Positions 1-5,914 of a stretch of 6,306 nt of DNA are shown here, piece after piece. The notes below the pieces were generated by a model. The model did not search any database. It was not told the DNA's origin and worked only from the letters and a program-made list of their open reading frames with translations. Source of the stretch: an uncultured Bacillus sp. (lineage in GTDB: Bacteria; Bacillota; Bacilli; Bacillales; DSM-1321). Both the position numbers and the translations under genes were made by a program. The DNA lies in the NCBI GenBank assembly GCA_934215995.1, contig CAKQBC010000144.1, positions 1 to 6,306 of the forward strand. Reading direction: 5' to 3'. How positions within the stretch are numbered: position 1 is the first letter of the stretch; each line of letters begins with the position of its first letter.

Positions 1-317
1 AAAAAGTGAAGAAGGTCATTGAACGTGAAATTCCCGGAGCACCGCACGAGGTTCTGCTTGTGCTTGATGCGACTACGGGACAGAATGCGCTTGTGCAGGC
101 GAAAATGTTCAAAGAAGCGACCGATGTGTCCGGGATTGTTCTGACAAAACTGGATGGAACAGCAAAAGGCGGCATCGTCCTTGCAATCAAAAACGAATTG
201 AACATACCGGTGAAATTCGTCGGGCTTGGGGAGAAAATGGACGACCTGCAAGCATTCGATGCTGAAAAATATGTATATGGATTATTCGCAGGCCTGCTTG
301 ATCAACAGGAGGAATAG
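1..317 (+). CDS. ftsY: Signal recognition particle receptor FtsY, C-terminal part (5' truncated by window edge)
   Basis: This is the 3' end of the SRP receptor GTPase, which docks Ffh-ribosome-nascent chain complexes at the membrane and hands them to SecYEG. The frame is open from the window edge (codons from base 3), and about 104 residues of the G domain are visible. They show the DATTGQ segment, the G4 motif TKLD followed by GTAKGG (from base 144), the closing G5 GLGE (222-233) and the typical FtsY tail [16 protein letters not shown]. The DGTAKGG and DLQAFD residues separate it from Ffh, whose equivalents downstream read DGDTRGG and ALEVF. The NG domain start, Walker A motif and any acidic N-terminal region lie outside the window. 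The GTG at base 6 is internal, not a real start. A terminator follows 14 bp after the stop, so ftsY ends its transcription unit. In Bacillus it normally follows smc, which is not visible here. Confidence 0.95.
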   Translation, partial: KVKKVIEREIPGAPHEVLLVLDATTGQNALVQAKMFKEATDVSGIVLTKLDGTAKGGIVLAIKNELNIPVKFVGLGEKMDDLQAFDAEKYVYGLFAGLLDQQEE

Positions 318-330
318 GCAAATACAATGA

Positions 331-365
331 AAAGGTTCTCCTCCTGGGCGGGGGAGAACCTTTTT
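331..365 (+). terminator. Intrinsic terminator after ftsY
   Basis: Bases 331-344 (AAAGGTTCTCCTCC) pair with 350-363 through a 5-nt TGGGC loop. The stem is 14 bp with one G-T wobble and runs into TTTTT at 361-365. This is a classic Rho-independent terminator. It separates ftsY from the ylxM-ffh unit, whose promoter begins 24 bp downstream. Confidence 0.93.
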
Positions 366-388
366 GCGGCCAAAAACCGGAGAGAATC

Positions 389-417
389 TTGACAATCCTC
401 CTGCTTGGCTGTAGACT
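389..417 (+). promoter_or_regulatory. Sigma-A-type promoter of ylxM-ffh
   Basis: A perfect -35 TTGACA (389-394) is followed by a 17-bp spacer and a -10 TAGACT (412-417, 4 of 6 to consensus). Transcription would start near base 424 and give a 5' UTR of about 34 nt. It lies between the ftsY terminator and ylxM, as expected for the head of the SRP operon. The start site is inferred from spacing only. Confidence 0.78.
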
Positions 418-457
418 ATCAATTGTAAAGGTGTTTTACTTAACATGAGAGGGGCGC

Positions 458-799
458 ATGAATATGACGATAGAAAAAACAACAAGGATGAATTACCTAT
501 ATGATTTCTATCAATCGCTGCTCACCGAAAAGCAGCAAAGCTATATGGCCCTCTATTATCTGGACGATTTTTCCCTCGGGGAGATCGCAGAGGAATACAA
601 TGTTAGTAGGCAGGCAGTTTACGATAATATAAAAAGGACAGAAGCGATGCTTGAAGAATATGAAGCGAAGCTTCTGCTATTTGAAAAGTTTCAACAGCGA
701 AGTAAGTTAATTGAAAAGCTAAGAGAAGAAGCTGAGACTTCATCCGATGGAAGAATGAAAATGCTTGAAATAATTGCTGAGCTCGAGAAATTAGATTAG
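458..799 (+). CDS. ylxM: YlxM/p13-like SRP-associated helix-turn-helix protein (UPF0122)
   Basis: This small sigma-factor-like helix-turn-helix protein is encoded next to ffh in many Firmicutes. In streptococci its homologue (YlxM/p13) binds SRP and modulates its GTPases. It has 113 residues, close to the usual family length of about 110. The diagnostic N-terminal block [15 protein letters not shown] is at residues 9-23, followed by [15 protein letters not shown] and the recognition segment [22 protein letters not shown] (about 39-69). The C-terminal third is charged, helical and variable. Two in-frame starts fit: ATG 458 and ATG 464. The SD-like GAGAGGGG (447-454) is somewhat close to 458 and somewhat far from 464, and the family N-terminus favours the shorter form, so the start is uncertain by two residues. 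The stop codon TAG is embedded in the SD of ffh, implying translational coupling. Direct DNA binding is unproven; regulating or stabilising SRP is the more likely role. Confidence 0.93.
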   Translation: MNMTIEKTTRMNYLYDFYQSLLTEKQQSYMALYYLDDFSLGEIAEEYNVSRQAVYDNIKRTEAMLEEYEAKLLLFEKFQQRSKLIEKLREEAETSSDGRMKMLEIIAELEKLD

Positions 800-811
800 G
801 AGGCGGCAAAT

Positions 812-2155
812 ATGGCATTTGAAGGATTAGCCGACCGACTGCAGGGAACCATACAAAAAATTCGCGGCAAGGGTAAAGTGAACGAAGCAGATGTAAAAGA
901 GATGATGCGCGAAGTGAAGCTCGCTCTTTTGGAGGCGGATGTTAACTTTAAGGTAGTCCGTGACTTTGTCAAACGTGTCAGTGAACGTGCAGTGGGGCAG
1001 GAGGTCTTAAAAAGCTTAACCCCTGGCCAGCAGGTAGTCAAAGTAGTTAAGGAAGAATTGACAGAATTGATGGGCGGCGAGCAAAGCAAGATTGCTGTAG
1101 CCAAGCGTCCTCCGACTGTCATCCTGATGGTTGGCCTCCAAGGTGCCGGTAAGACTACCACAACAGGTAAGCTGGCAAACCTTCTGAGGAAAAAATATAA
1201 TCGTAAGCCTTTATTGGTTGCGGCCGACATATACCGGCCGGCGGCAATCAAACAGCTTGAAACGCTCGGGAAGCAGCTAGACATGCCGGTCTTTTCTTTA
1301 GGGGACCAGGTAAGCCCGGTGGAAATCGCCCGTCAGGCAATCCAGAAAGCCAAGGAAGAACATCTGGACTATGTGCTGATCGATACAGCCGGACGGCTGC
1401 ATATCGATGAAAAGCTGATGTCCGAATTGGATGAAGTGAAAGAGGTTGCCAAGCCGGATGAAATTTTCCTTGTAGTCGACAGCATGACGGGACAAAGCGC
1501 CGTTGATGTGGCCCAGAGCTTCAATGAACAGCTCGGCCTGACAGGTGTAGTCCTTACGAAGCTTGATGGCGATACAAGGGGCGGGGCCGCACTTTCAATC
1601 CGTTCTGTGACGGATACCCCGATTAAGTTCGTCGGTATGGGCGAAAAACTGGATGCGCTGGAAGTATTCCACCCAGAGCGCATGGCTTCAAGAATTCTCG
1701 GCATGGGAGATGTCCTGACTTTAATCGAGAAAGCGCAGACCAATGTCGATGAAGCGAAAGCGAAAGAGCTTGAGCATAAAATGCGTACGCAATCCTTTAC
1801 ATTCGATGATTTCCTTGAGCAGCTCGGCCAGGTCCGCAACATGGGACCGCTTGATGATCTTCTGAAGATGCTTCCGGGCGCGAACAAGATGAAAGGCCTG
1901 AACAACATCAGCATCGATGAGAAACAAATCGGCCATGTCGAAGCAATTATCCGTTCCATGACGGCCAAGGAAAAAGCAAACCCTGAAATCATCAATGCAG
2001 GGCGCAGAAGAAGGATCGCCAAGGGAAGCGGCACATCGATACAGGAAGTGAACCGCTTGCTGAAGCAATTCGAAGAAATGAAAAAAATGATGAAACAGAT
2101 GACCAATATGCAGCAAAAAGGGAAGAAGAAAGGCTTTAAATTCCCGTTCATGTAA
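812..2155 (+). CDS. ffh: Signal recognition particle protein Ffh (SRP54), GTPase
   Basis: Ffh is the protein core of bacterial SRP. It binds 4.5S/6S scRNA and nascent hydrophobic signal sequences, and pairs with FtsY to deliver ribosomes to the membrane with reciprocal GTP hydrolysis. Its 447 residues are normal family length. The N domain spans about 1-90 and the G domain about 100-295: G1 GLQGAGKTT (108-116), G2 DIYRPAA (139-145), G3 DTAGR (191-195), G4 TKLD (249-252) and G5 GMGE (275-278). The methionine-rich M domain (about 296-440) carries the RNA-binding element GRRRRIAKGSG (397-407) and the Met cluster MKKMMKQMTNM (423-433), and ends in a basic GKKKGFKFPFM tail. The start is ATG 812 behind AGGAGG (798-803), which overlaps the ylxM stop. 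The partner ftsY lies just upstream in its own unit. All key residues are present and nothing suggests damage. Confidence 0.98.
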   Translation: MAFEGLADRLQGTIQKIRGKGKVNEADVKEMMREVKLALLEADVNFKVVRDFVKRVSERAVGQEVLKSLTPGQQVVKVVKEELTELMGGEQSKIAVAKRPPTVILMVGLQGAGKTTTTGKLANLLRKKYNRKPLLVAADIYRPAAIKQLETLGKQLDMPVFSLGDQVSPVEIARQAIQKAKEEHLDYVLIDTAGRLHIDEKLMSELDEVKEVAKPDEIFLVVDSMTGQSAVDVAQSFNEQLGLTGVVLTKLDGDTRGGAALSIRSVTDTPIKFVGMGEKLDALEVFHPERMASRILGMGDVLTLIEKAQTNVDEAKAKELEHKMRTQSFTFDDFLEQLGQVRNMGPLDDLLKMLPGANKMKGLNNISIDEKQIGHVEAIIRSMTAKEKANPEIINAGRRRRIAKGSGTSIQEVNRLLKQFEEMKKMMKQMTNMQQKGKKKGFKFPFM

Positions 2156-2185
2156 GGTTTTTTAAGCTGTTAAGAAAAAAACCTT
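2154..2185 (+). other. AT-rich stem-loop between ffh and rpsP
   Basis: Bases 2154-2163 (AAGGTTTTTT) pair with 2176-2185 (AAAAAACCTT) as 10 bp around a 12-nt loop. The 5' arm begins within the ffh stop codon. Only TTT follows before ACA, so it is not a convincing terminator. It may be an attenuating or mRNA 3'-end stabilising hairpin for the ylxM-ffh message. The 3' arm touches the -35 of the putative rpsP promoter. Confidence 0.4.
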
Positions 2186-2211
2186 TACAAACTATATAAC
2201 CCTTTGATAAT
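2184..2211 (+). promoter_or_regulatory. Probable sigma-A-type promoter of rpsP-khpA
   Basis: TTTACA (2184-2189) and GATAAT (2206-2211) each match consensus at 5 of 6 positions, separated by 16 bp in AT-rich DNA. The predicted start near 2218 would give a 5' UTR of about 35 nt before rpsP. A dedicated promoter would let the highly expressed S16 gene exceed ffh output. Several overlapping TATA-like strings make the exact -10 uncertain. Confidence 0.5.
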
Positions 2212-2252
2212 ATATTATCTTGTGGAAACTAAAAAAAGAGGTGCTTATTAAA

Positions 2253-2525
2253 ATGGCAGTTAAAATTCGTTTAAAACGCATGGGAGCAAAAAAATCTCCT
2301 TTTTATCGTATCGTAGTAGCAGATTCTCGTTCACCACGTGATGGACGTTACATCGAGGTAGTAGGAACTTACAACCCAGTTTCTCAACCTGCACAAGTTA
2401 AGATTGACGAAGAGCTTGCTCTTAAATGGCTTCAAGATGGAGCAAAACCATCTGATACAGTTCGCAATCTTTTATCTCAACAAGGCATTATGGAAAAATT
2501 CCACAATGCAAAAAACAGCAAGTAA
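2253..2525 (+). CDS. rpsP: 30S ribosomal protein S16
   Basis: S16 is an early-binding small-subunit protein that helps fold the 16S rRNA 5' domain. The 90-residue product starts with the family signature [11 protein letters not shown], followed by [20 protein letters not shown] and the IEVVGTYNP block, and ends in a basic tail [12 protein letters not shown] 2253 is chosen because AAGAGGTG (2236-2243) lies 9 nt upstream. The in-frame TTG at 2220 would add 11 residues that S16 lacks. Codon choice differs visibly from the neighbours (CGT, CTT, GTA/GTT, TCT, ACA rather than GC-ending codons), as expected for a highly expressed ribosomal gene and not a sign of transfer. It lies in the conserved ffh-rpsP-khpA-ylqD-rimM order; RimM is a 30S assembly factor. 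Confidence 0.98.
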   Translation: MAVKIRLKRMGAKKSPFYRIVVADSRSPRDGRYIEVVGTYNPVSQPAQVKIDEELALKWLQDGAKPSDTVRNLLSQQGIMEKFHNAKNSK

Positions 2526-2537
2526 TCTTGCATTCAG

Positions 2538-2768
2538 ATGAAACAACTCATCGAAACAATTGTTTCGTCGCTTGTTGACCATCCGGAATCCATATCAATC
2601 AAGACGGTGGAGGAAGAAGAAAAGATCACCTATCAATTGTCTGTCCACAAGGAGGACATGGGAAAGGTGATCGGGAAACAAGGACGTGTAGCTAAGGCGA
2701 TTCGGACTGTAATCTATGCAGCAGGATCAACACAGCAAAAGAAAATCTATCTAGAGATTTCCGAATAG
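2538..2768 (+). CDS. khpA: KH-domain RNA-binding protein KhpA (YlqC)
   Basis: KhpA is a minimal single-KH-domain protein of 76 residues. In Firmicutes it dimerises, pairs with KhpB (EloR/Jag), binds many transcripts, and affects cell elongation and division in streptococci. The N-terminal helix reads MKQLIETIVSSLVDHPE. The KH core is KEDMGKVIGKQGRVAKAIRT, with the nucleic-acid-gripping GxxG loop as GKQG (46-49), and the closing strand reads KKIYLEIS. Between the rpsP stop and ATG 2538 lie only 12 bases (TCTTGCATTCAG) with no recognisable SD. The two genes are in the same frame, so translation probably depends on ribosomes terminating on rpsP. A later start would cut into the domain, so 2538 is kept. 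The stop codon overlaps an intrinsic terminator. Confidence 0.95.
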   Translation: MKQLIETIVSSLVDHPESISIKTVEEEEKITYQLSVHKEDMGKVIGKQGRVAKAIRTVIYAAGSTQQKKIYLEISE

Positions 2769-2791
2769 GAGGGCTAAAACCCTCCTTTTTT
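2767..2791 (+). terminator. Intrinsic terminator overlapping the khpA stop codon
   Basis: AGGAGGG (2767-2773) pairs perfectly with CCCTCCT (2780-2786) around CTAAAA, followed by TTTTTT (2786-2791). The 5' arm begins inside the TAG stop (2766-2768), so a ribosome finishing khpA would cover it and could lower termination. The 5' arm is also a perfect SD-like string, but no start codon follows at usable distance. It would partly insulate ylqD-rimM-trmD from the upstream operon. Confidence 0.85.
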
Positions 2792-2799
2792 GGTATGAT
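2791..2799 (+). promoter_or_regulatory. Extended -10 promoter-like element before ylqD
   Basis: TG-G-TATGAT (TG at 2791-2792, hexamer 2794-2799) is a good extended -10 directly on the T-run of the khpA terminator. The matching -35 position falls in the terminator stem-loop (GGGCTA at 17-bp spacing) and does not resemble TTGACA. The start would be near 2806, giving a leader of about 57 nt before ylqD. Supported by motif and position only. Confidence 0.4.
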
Positions 2800-2862
2800 A
2801 AAAAATAATGCAGTCAAGTACATAAGATTGTTGCGTTTAATGGGAATCGGGAGGCGCTTAGG

Positions 2863-3249
2863 ATGAAGATTCTGCAAACGGTCAGTGTTAAACAGGTGTT
2901 AACAGAGAGCAGCAAGAATCAACTCCTTGAAAAATACCAAAATCAAGCTTATCAGTTGCGAAAAGAGCTGGACCAGCTTAAATTTGAAATGAAAAAGCTT
3001 GAAAAGACGAAAAAGCTGCAGCCGGTCAGCCTGAAGGCCCATTTTGAGAAAGAGATGTCAAGCAGGTCAGAGAAGCTGAAACTGCTGGATTACAAAATGG
3101 AACAGCTGGATGTGCTGCCAGTCGGCAGCGAGCTGAAGGAAAGGGAAATCCAAGGGCTGGTCGATGTGGAAGTGGGTAGCAATTGGGAAGAACTTACAAA
3201 AACGAAGACAATCATTGTTAAGGACGGTTTAGTAATAGAAATACGGTAG
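2863..3249 (+). CDS. ylqD: YlqD family protein, function unknown
   Basis: This 128-residue protein matches YlqD of Bacillus in start ([15 protein letters not shown]), length and position between khpA and rimM. No catalytic motif is visible. Residues about 18-50 and 60-83 are strongly charged and heptad-like ([35 protein letters not shown]), predicting a helical hairpin or coiled coil. The last 40 residues ([22 protein letters not shown] ... [12 protein letters not shown]) look like a small beta domain of the kind that packs against RNA or protein. ATG 2863 has GGGAGG (2849-2854) 8 nt upstream. It ends only 11 bp before the rimM TTG, and its stop codon abuts the rimM SD, so the two are coupled. 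Context suggests a ribosome- or RNA-related role, but this is inference; no function is established to my knowledge. Confidence 0.92.
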   Translation: MKILQTVSVKQVLTESSKNQLLEKYQNQAYQLRKELDQLKFEMKKLEKTKKLQPVSLKAHFEKEMSSRSEKLKLLDYKMEQLDVLPVGSELKEREIQGLVDVEVGSNWEELTKTKTIIVKDGLVIEIR

Positions 3250-3260
3250 AGGTGTGTATA

Positions 3261-3776
3261 TTGGAAAAATGGTTTAATGTCGGAAAAATCGTAAACACAC
3301 ATGGGATAAAAGGGGAGGTACGGGTTATTTCAAGGACTGATTTCGCCGAGGAAAGATACAAGGCGGGAAATATCCTTTATTTATTCCAGGATGGCAAGGA
3401 CAGGCCGGTCGAATTGAAAATAACATCGCACCGAAAACATAAGAACTTTGATATGCTGACATTCGAAGGGTACTATAATGTGAACCAGGTCGAGCCTTTC
3501 AAAGAAGGGCTGCTGAAGGTCCCTGAGTCATACCTGTCCCCTTTGGAGGAAGACGAATATTATTTCCATGAAATTATCGGCTGCAAGGTCGTTACAAGCG
3601 GCGGCGAGGAGCTTGGCACGGTCAAGGAAATCCTGACCCCGGGCGCAAATGATGTTTGGGTAGTGAAGGGGCAGCGGGGCAAAGAGGTCCTGATCCCTTA
3701 CATTAAGGATGTCGTGAAGGAAATAAACGTATCCGATAAAGTTATCACAATTGAGCCGATGGAAGGGCTGCTATGA
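3261..3776 (+). CDS. rimM: Ribosome maturation factor RimM (TTG start)
   Basis: RimM binds S19 and the 16S 3' major domain to help late 30S head assembly. The 171-residue product has the N-terminal beta-barrel signature [19 protein letters not shown] (4-22) and the DFAEERY segment. The C-terminal PRC-barrel domain begins about residue 98 with EYYFHEIIG, contains the conserved [11 protein letters not shown] (125-135) and LIPYIKDVV (144-152), and ends EPMEGLL. I chose TTG 3261 rather than the in-frame GTG 3252: GAGG (3249-3252) sits 8 nt before TTG, the GTG is part of that SD, and the family starts a few residues before WFNVGK. The reading frame overlaps trmD by 4 bp. The rimM-trmD pair is nearly universal and matches joint ribosome and tRNA maturation. 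Confidence 0.96.
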   Translation: MEKWFNVGKIVNTHGIKGEVRVISRTDFAEERYKAGNILYLFQDGKDRPVELKITSHRKHKNFDMLTFEGYYNVNQVEPFKEGLLKVPESYLSPLEEDEYYFHEIIGCKVVTSGGEELGTVKEILTPGANDVWVVKGQRGKEVLIPYIKDVVKEINVSDKVITIEPMEGLL

Positions 3777-4510
3777 TGAAAATAGATGTTTTATCCCTAT
3801 TTCCGGAAATGTTCGCCGGTGTTTTCGGTACTTCAATCCTGAAAAAAGCGGCGGATAAAGAAGCGGTATCTTACAATGTGGTCAACTTCCGGGAGTTTTC
3901 GGAAAGCAAGCATGGCACTGTCGATGACTATCCATATGGCGGAGGCGCCGGGATGGTCCTTAAAGCGCAGCCGATCTTTGATGCAGTCGATCATTTGACG
4001 CAGGCTGCGGGCGAGAAAAAGCCGAGGGTCATCCTGATGTGCCCGCAAGGGGAAAGGTATACACAGAAGAAGGCCGAAGAGCTTGCGAAAGAAGACCATC
4101 TAATCTTTATTTGCGGCCATTATGAAGGGTATGATGAAAGAATACGCGAGCATGTCGTGACAGATGAGATCTCCATTGGGGATTATGTGTTGACAGGCGG
4201 AGAGCTTGGGGCGATGGTCATGATCGACAGCATCGTCCGCCTGCTGCCCGGAGTCCTCGGTAATGAGGACTCTCCTGTATTGGATTCTTATTCATCAGGC
4301 TTGCTTGAGCACCCGCATTATACCCGCCCCTATGATTTCAGGGGGATGACAGTCCCTGATACATTGATGTCAGGCAACCATAAGCATATTGAAGAATGGC
4401 GCAGGAAAGAGAGCCTGAGAAGGACCTGGACAAGGCGTCCTGATCTTCTGGAGCATATGGAACTGACGGAACAAGAAAAAAAATGGCTTGAAGAAATAAA
4501 AAACAGTTGA
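3773..4510 (+). CDS. trmD: tRNA (guanine37-N1)-methyltransferase TrmD
   Basis: TrmD transfers a methyl group from S-adenosylmethionine to N1 of G37 in tRNAs reading CUN, CCN and CGG codons, preventing +1 frameshifting; it is usually essential. The 245-residue protein is a SPOUT enzyme with a trefoil knot: [10 protein letters not shown] (54-63), [10 protein letters not shown] (114-123), and the AdoMet-binding knot [17 protein letters not shown] (132-148). The conserved [10 protein letters not shown] (177-186) and [12 protein letters not shown] (199-210) follow. By alignment to the E. coli enzyme, catalytic Asp169 and Arg154 correspond to D171 (VLDSYSSG) and R156 (SIVR), both present. The start is ATGATGAAA: ATG 3773 overlaps the rimM TGA, while ATG 3776, one codon later, has better spacing from AAGGG (3763-3767) and gives the usual MKID start. 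Either way, translation is coupled to rimM. Confidence 0.97.
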   Translation: MMKIDVLSLFPEMFAGVFGTSILKKAADKEAVSYNVVNFREFSESKHGTVDDYPYGGGAGMVLKAQPIFDAVDHLTQAAGEKKPRVILMCPQGERYTQKKAEELAKEDHLIFICGHYEGYDERIREHVVTDEISIGDYVLTGGELGAMVMIDSIVRLLPGVLGNEDSPVLDSYSSGLLEHPHYTRPYDFRGMTVPDTLMSGNHKHIEEWRRKESLRRTWTRRPDLLEHMELTEQEKKWLEEIKNS

Positions 4511-4516
4511 GTTTTA

Positions 4517-4545
4517 TTGCAATCAGGACATTTCTATGGTAAGAT
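4517..4545 (+). promoter_or_regulatory. Sigma-A-type promoter of rplS with extended -10
   Basis: TTGCAA (4517-4522), an exact 17-bp spacer and TAAGAT (4540-4545) preceded by TGG (TG at 4537-4538) make a good extended -10 promoter six bases after the trmD stop. The start near 4552 gives a leader of about 97 nt before rplS, containing the structured element described separately. It allows L19 to be made at ribosomal-protein levels independently of trmD. Confidence 0.75.
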
Positions 4546-4570
4546 TCATTTTGTGACTTGAGTTCAATAG

Positions 4571-4993
<423 letters not shown>

Positions 4994-5009
4994 TTTATTG
5001 ATGCAAAGG

Positions 5010-5039
5010 AAAAGAGCTTGTTTAGACAAGCTCTTTTTT
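5010..5039 (+). terminator. Intrinsic terminator after rplS
   Basis: AAAGAGCTTG (5011-5020) pairs perfectly with CAAGCTCTTT (5027-5036) around TTTAGA, with one more A-T pair possible (5010-5037) and TTTTTT at 5034-5039. This very strong Rho-independent terminator lies 17 bp after the rplS stop. Confidence 0.95.
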
Positions 5040-5043
5040 AATA

Positions 5044-5063
5044 TCGGCTGCTTAAGCAGCCGA
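5044..5063. repeat. Perfect 20-bp palindrome next to the rplS terminator
   Basis: TCGGCTGC (5044-5051), TTAA (5052-5055) and GCAGCCGA (5056-5063) form a perfect inverted repeat, GC-rich in the arms. No T-run follows on either strand, so it is not a standard terminator. It could be a second RNA hairpin protecting or reinforcing the rplS 3' end, or a dyad bound by a protein. The function is unknown. Confidence 0.7.
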
Positions 5064-5339
5064 ATACAGGCCTCAAGAATAGATCTCCTTTAAAGAAGCC
5101 CGCTTTTAATTAGCAGCCTCCCTGCCGGCACTTGTGCTATTTGTAACATATTCGGCAATACAGCTTGCTCTTTGACCGTTTATGGCCCGCAATAGAAGGG
5201 AATATTTCCAAATAGGTACATAGTTAATAGCGTGGCATTGCCTAAGCTTACGGCAAGAATCCAGATAGAAAAGCCAAGTTTAATCCAGGCACTCCAGAGT
5301 TATATATACAGTTAAAATTGTTAGTGGGCTGGTGAAAGT
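5064..5339. other. Non-coding stretch between rplS and the signal peptidase gene
   Basis: No convincing gene is present on either strand. The only structures seen are an imperfect hairpin TTGCCTAA (5238-5245) / TTA-C-GGCAA (5248-5256), a TATATATA run at 5301-5308 that could serve as a -10 for lepB but lacks a good -35 at 16-18 bp, and a TTGACC at 5172-5177 without a matching -10. A minus-strand frame is open for 39 codons (5183-5299) but has no supported start. The promoter driving lepB must lie here or be readthrough from rplS, and I cannot place it firmly. Confidence 0.6.
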
Positions 5340-5900
5340 ATGACAAAAGAAAAAAGCAGGAACGAAGCGTGGGAATGGACTAAGGCGCTGATCATTGCAG
5401 TGGCCCTGGCGGCGGTTATCCGCTATTTTCTGTTGGCGCCGATTGTAGTGGACGGGGAAAGCATGATGCCGACCTTGCTTGATGGCGACCGTATGATCGT
5501 GAATAAGTTAAGTTATCTCGTAGGGGAACCGGAAAGATTCGACATTGTCGTATTCCATGCACCGGAAGGCAAAGACTATATTAAACGTGTAATCGGATTG
5601 CCTGGCGACACCGTCGAGTATAAAGAGGATACTTTATATGTGAACGGCGAGAGATTTGAAGAACCATATTTGAATGAATTCAAAAAACAGATGTTCGACG
5701 GGCCGTTAACAGAATCCTTTACTCTTGAATCCATTACCGGGGGACAGCAAACAGTCCCTGAAGGGCATGTATTCGTTATGGGGGACAATAGGCGCGAATC
5801 CAAGGATTCAAGGCATATTGGATTCGTGTCTATAGATGAAATCGTAGGGAAGACCAGTTTTGTATACTGGCCAATTGAAAAAATGAGAAATGTTGACTAG
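5340..5900 (+). CDS. lepB: Type I signal peptidase (SipS/LepB family)
   Basis: This membrane-bound serine protease removes signal peptides from Sec- and Tat-exported preproteins on the outer face of the membrane. The 186-residue product has the short Bacillus layout. A cytoplasmic N-terminus ([15 protein letters not shown]) precedes one transmembrane helix (about 16-34), followed by the catalytic domain. Box B is GESMMPTL with nucleophile Ser41, and box D is [11 protein letters not shown] with general base Lys82. Box E is [11 protein letters not shown] (148-158), including Asp149, Ser157 and Arg158. All catalytic residues are intact. No lipobox is present. ATG 5340 is preceded by the modest SD GGTGA (5331-5335), only 4 nt away, so initiation may be moderate. 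The gene lies between rplS and rbgA, where B. subtilis has no signal peptidase but some other Bacillus species do. Which Sip paralogue it corresponds to (S, T, U, V) cannot be told from one gene. Confidence 0.97.
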   Translation: MTKEKSRNEAWEWTKALIIAVALAAVIRYFLLAPIVVDGESMMPTLLDGDRMIVNKLSYLVGEPERFDIVVFHAPEGKDYIKRVIGLPGDTVEYKEDTLYVNGERFEEPYLNEFKKQMFDGPLTESFTLESITGGQQTVPEGHVFVMGDNRRESKDSRHIGFVSIDEIVGKTSFVYWPIEKMRNVD

Positions 5901-5914
5901 AAAGGTGGATACCA

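Noticed and set aside
796..1284. Minus-strand open frame (162 codons) opposite the 5' half of ffh
   Set aside because: Low-complexity Ser/Thr/Arg-rich translation, antisense to the ffh N and G domains, no family resemblance; a shadow frame.
1369..2151. Long minus-strand open frame (260 codons) opposite ffh
   Set aside because: It lies wholly antisense to a perfectly conserved ffh and has no recognisable domain. It looks like an open frame mirrored from ffh codon structure.
2220..2252. TTG start extending S16 by 11 residues
   Set aside because: The extension is absent from the S16 family, and a good SD sits 9 nt before ATG 2253. The extra codons include that SD.
3252..3260. GTG start extending RimM by three residues
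   Set aside because: The GTG is part of the SD sequence itself; TTG 3261 has correct 8-nt spacing and matches family length.
5083..5098. Minus-strand AAAGGAG followed by a TTG, resembling a start site
   Set aside because: The frame from that TTG stops after 12 codons, running through the palindrome; not a credible gene.
5172..5200. TTGACC as -35 of a lepB promoter
   Set aside because: At 16-18 bp downstream the sequence is GAAGGG-like, with no acceptable -10.
5183..5299. Minus-strand 39-codon hydrophobic open frame (contains WILAVSLGNATLLTMYLFG)
   Set aside because: The peptide looks like a membrane helix and the same frame stays open for 28 codons past its stop. There is no start with an SD at its head, no recognised family, and open runs of this length occur by chance. 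A decayed gene cannot be excluded.
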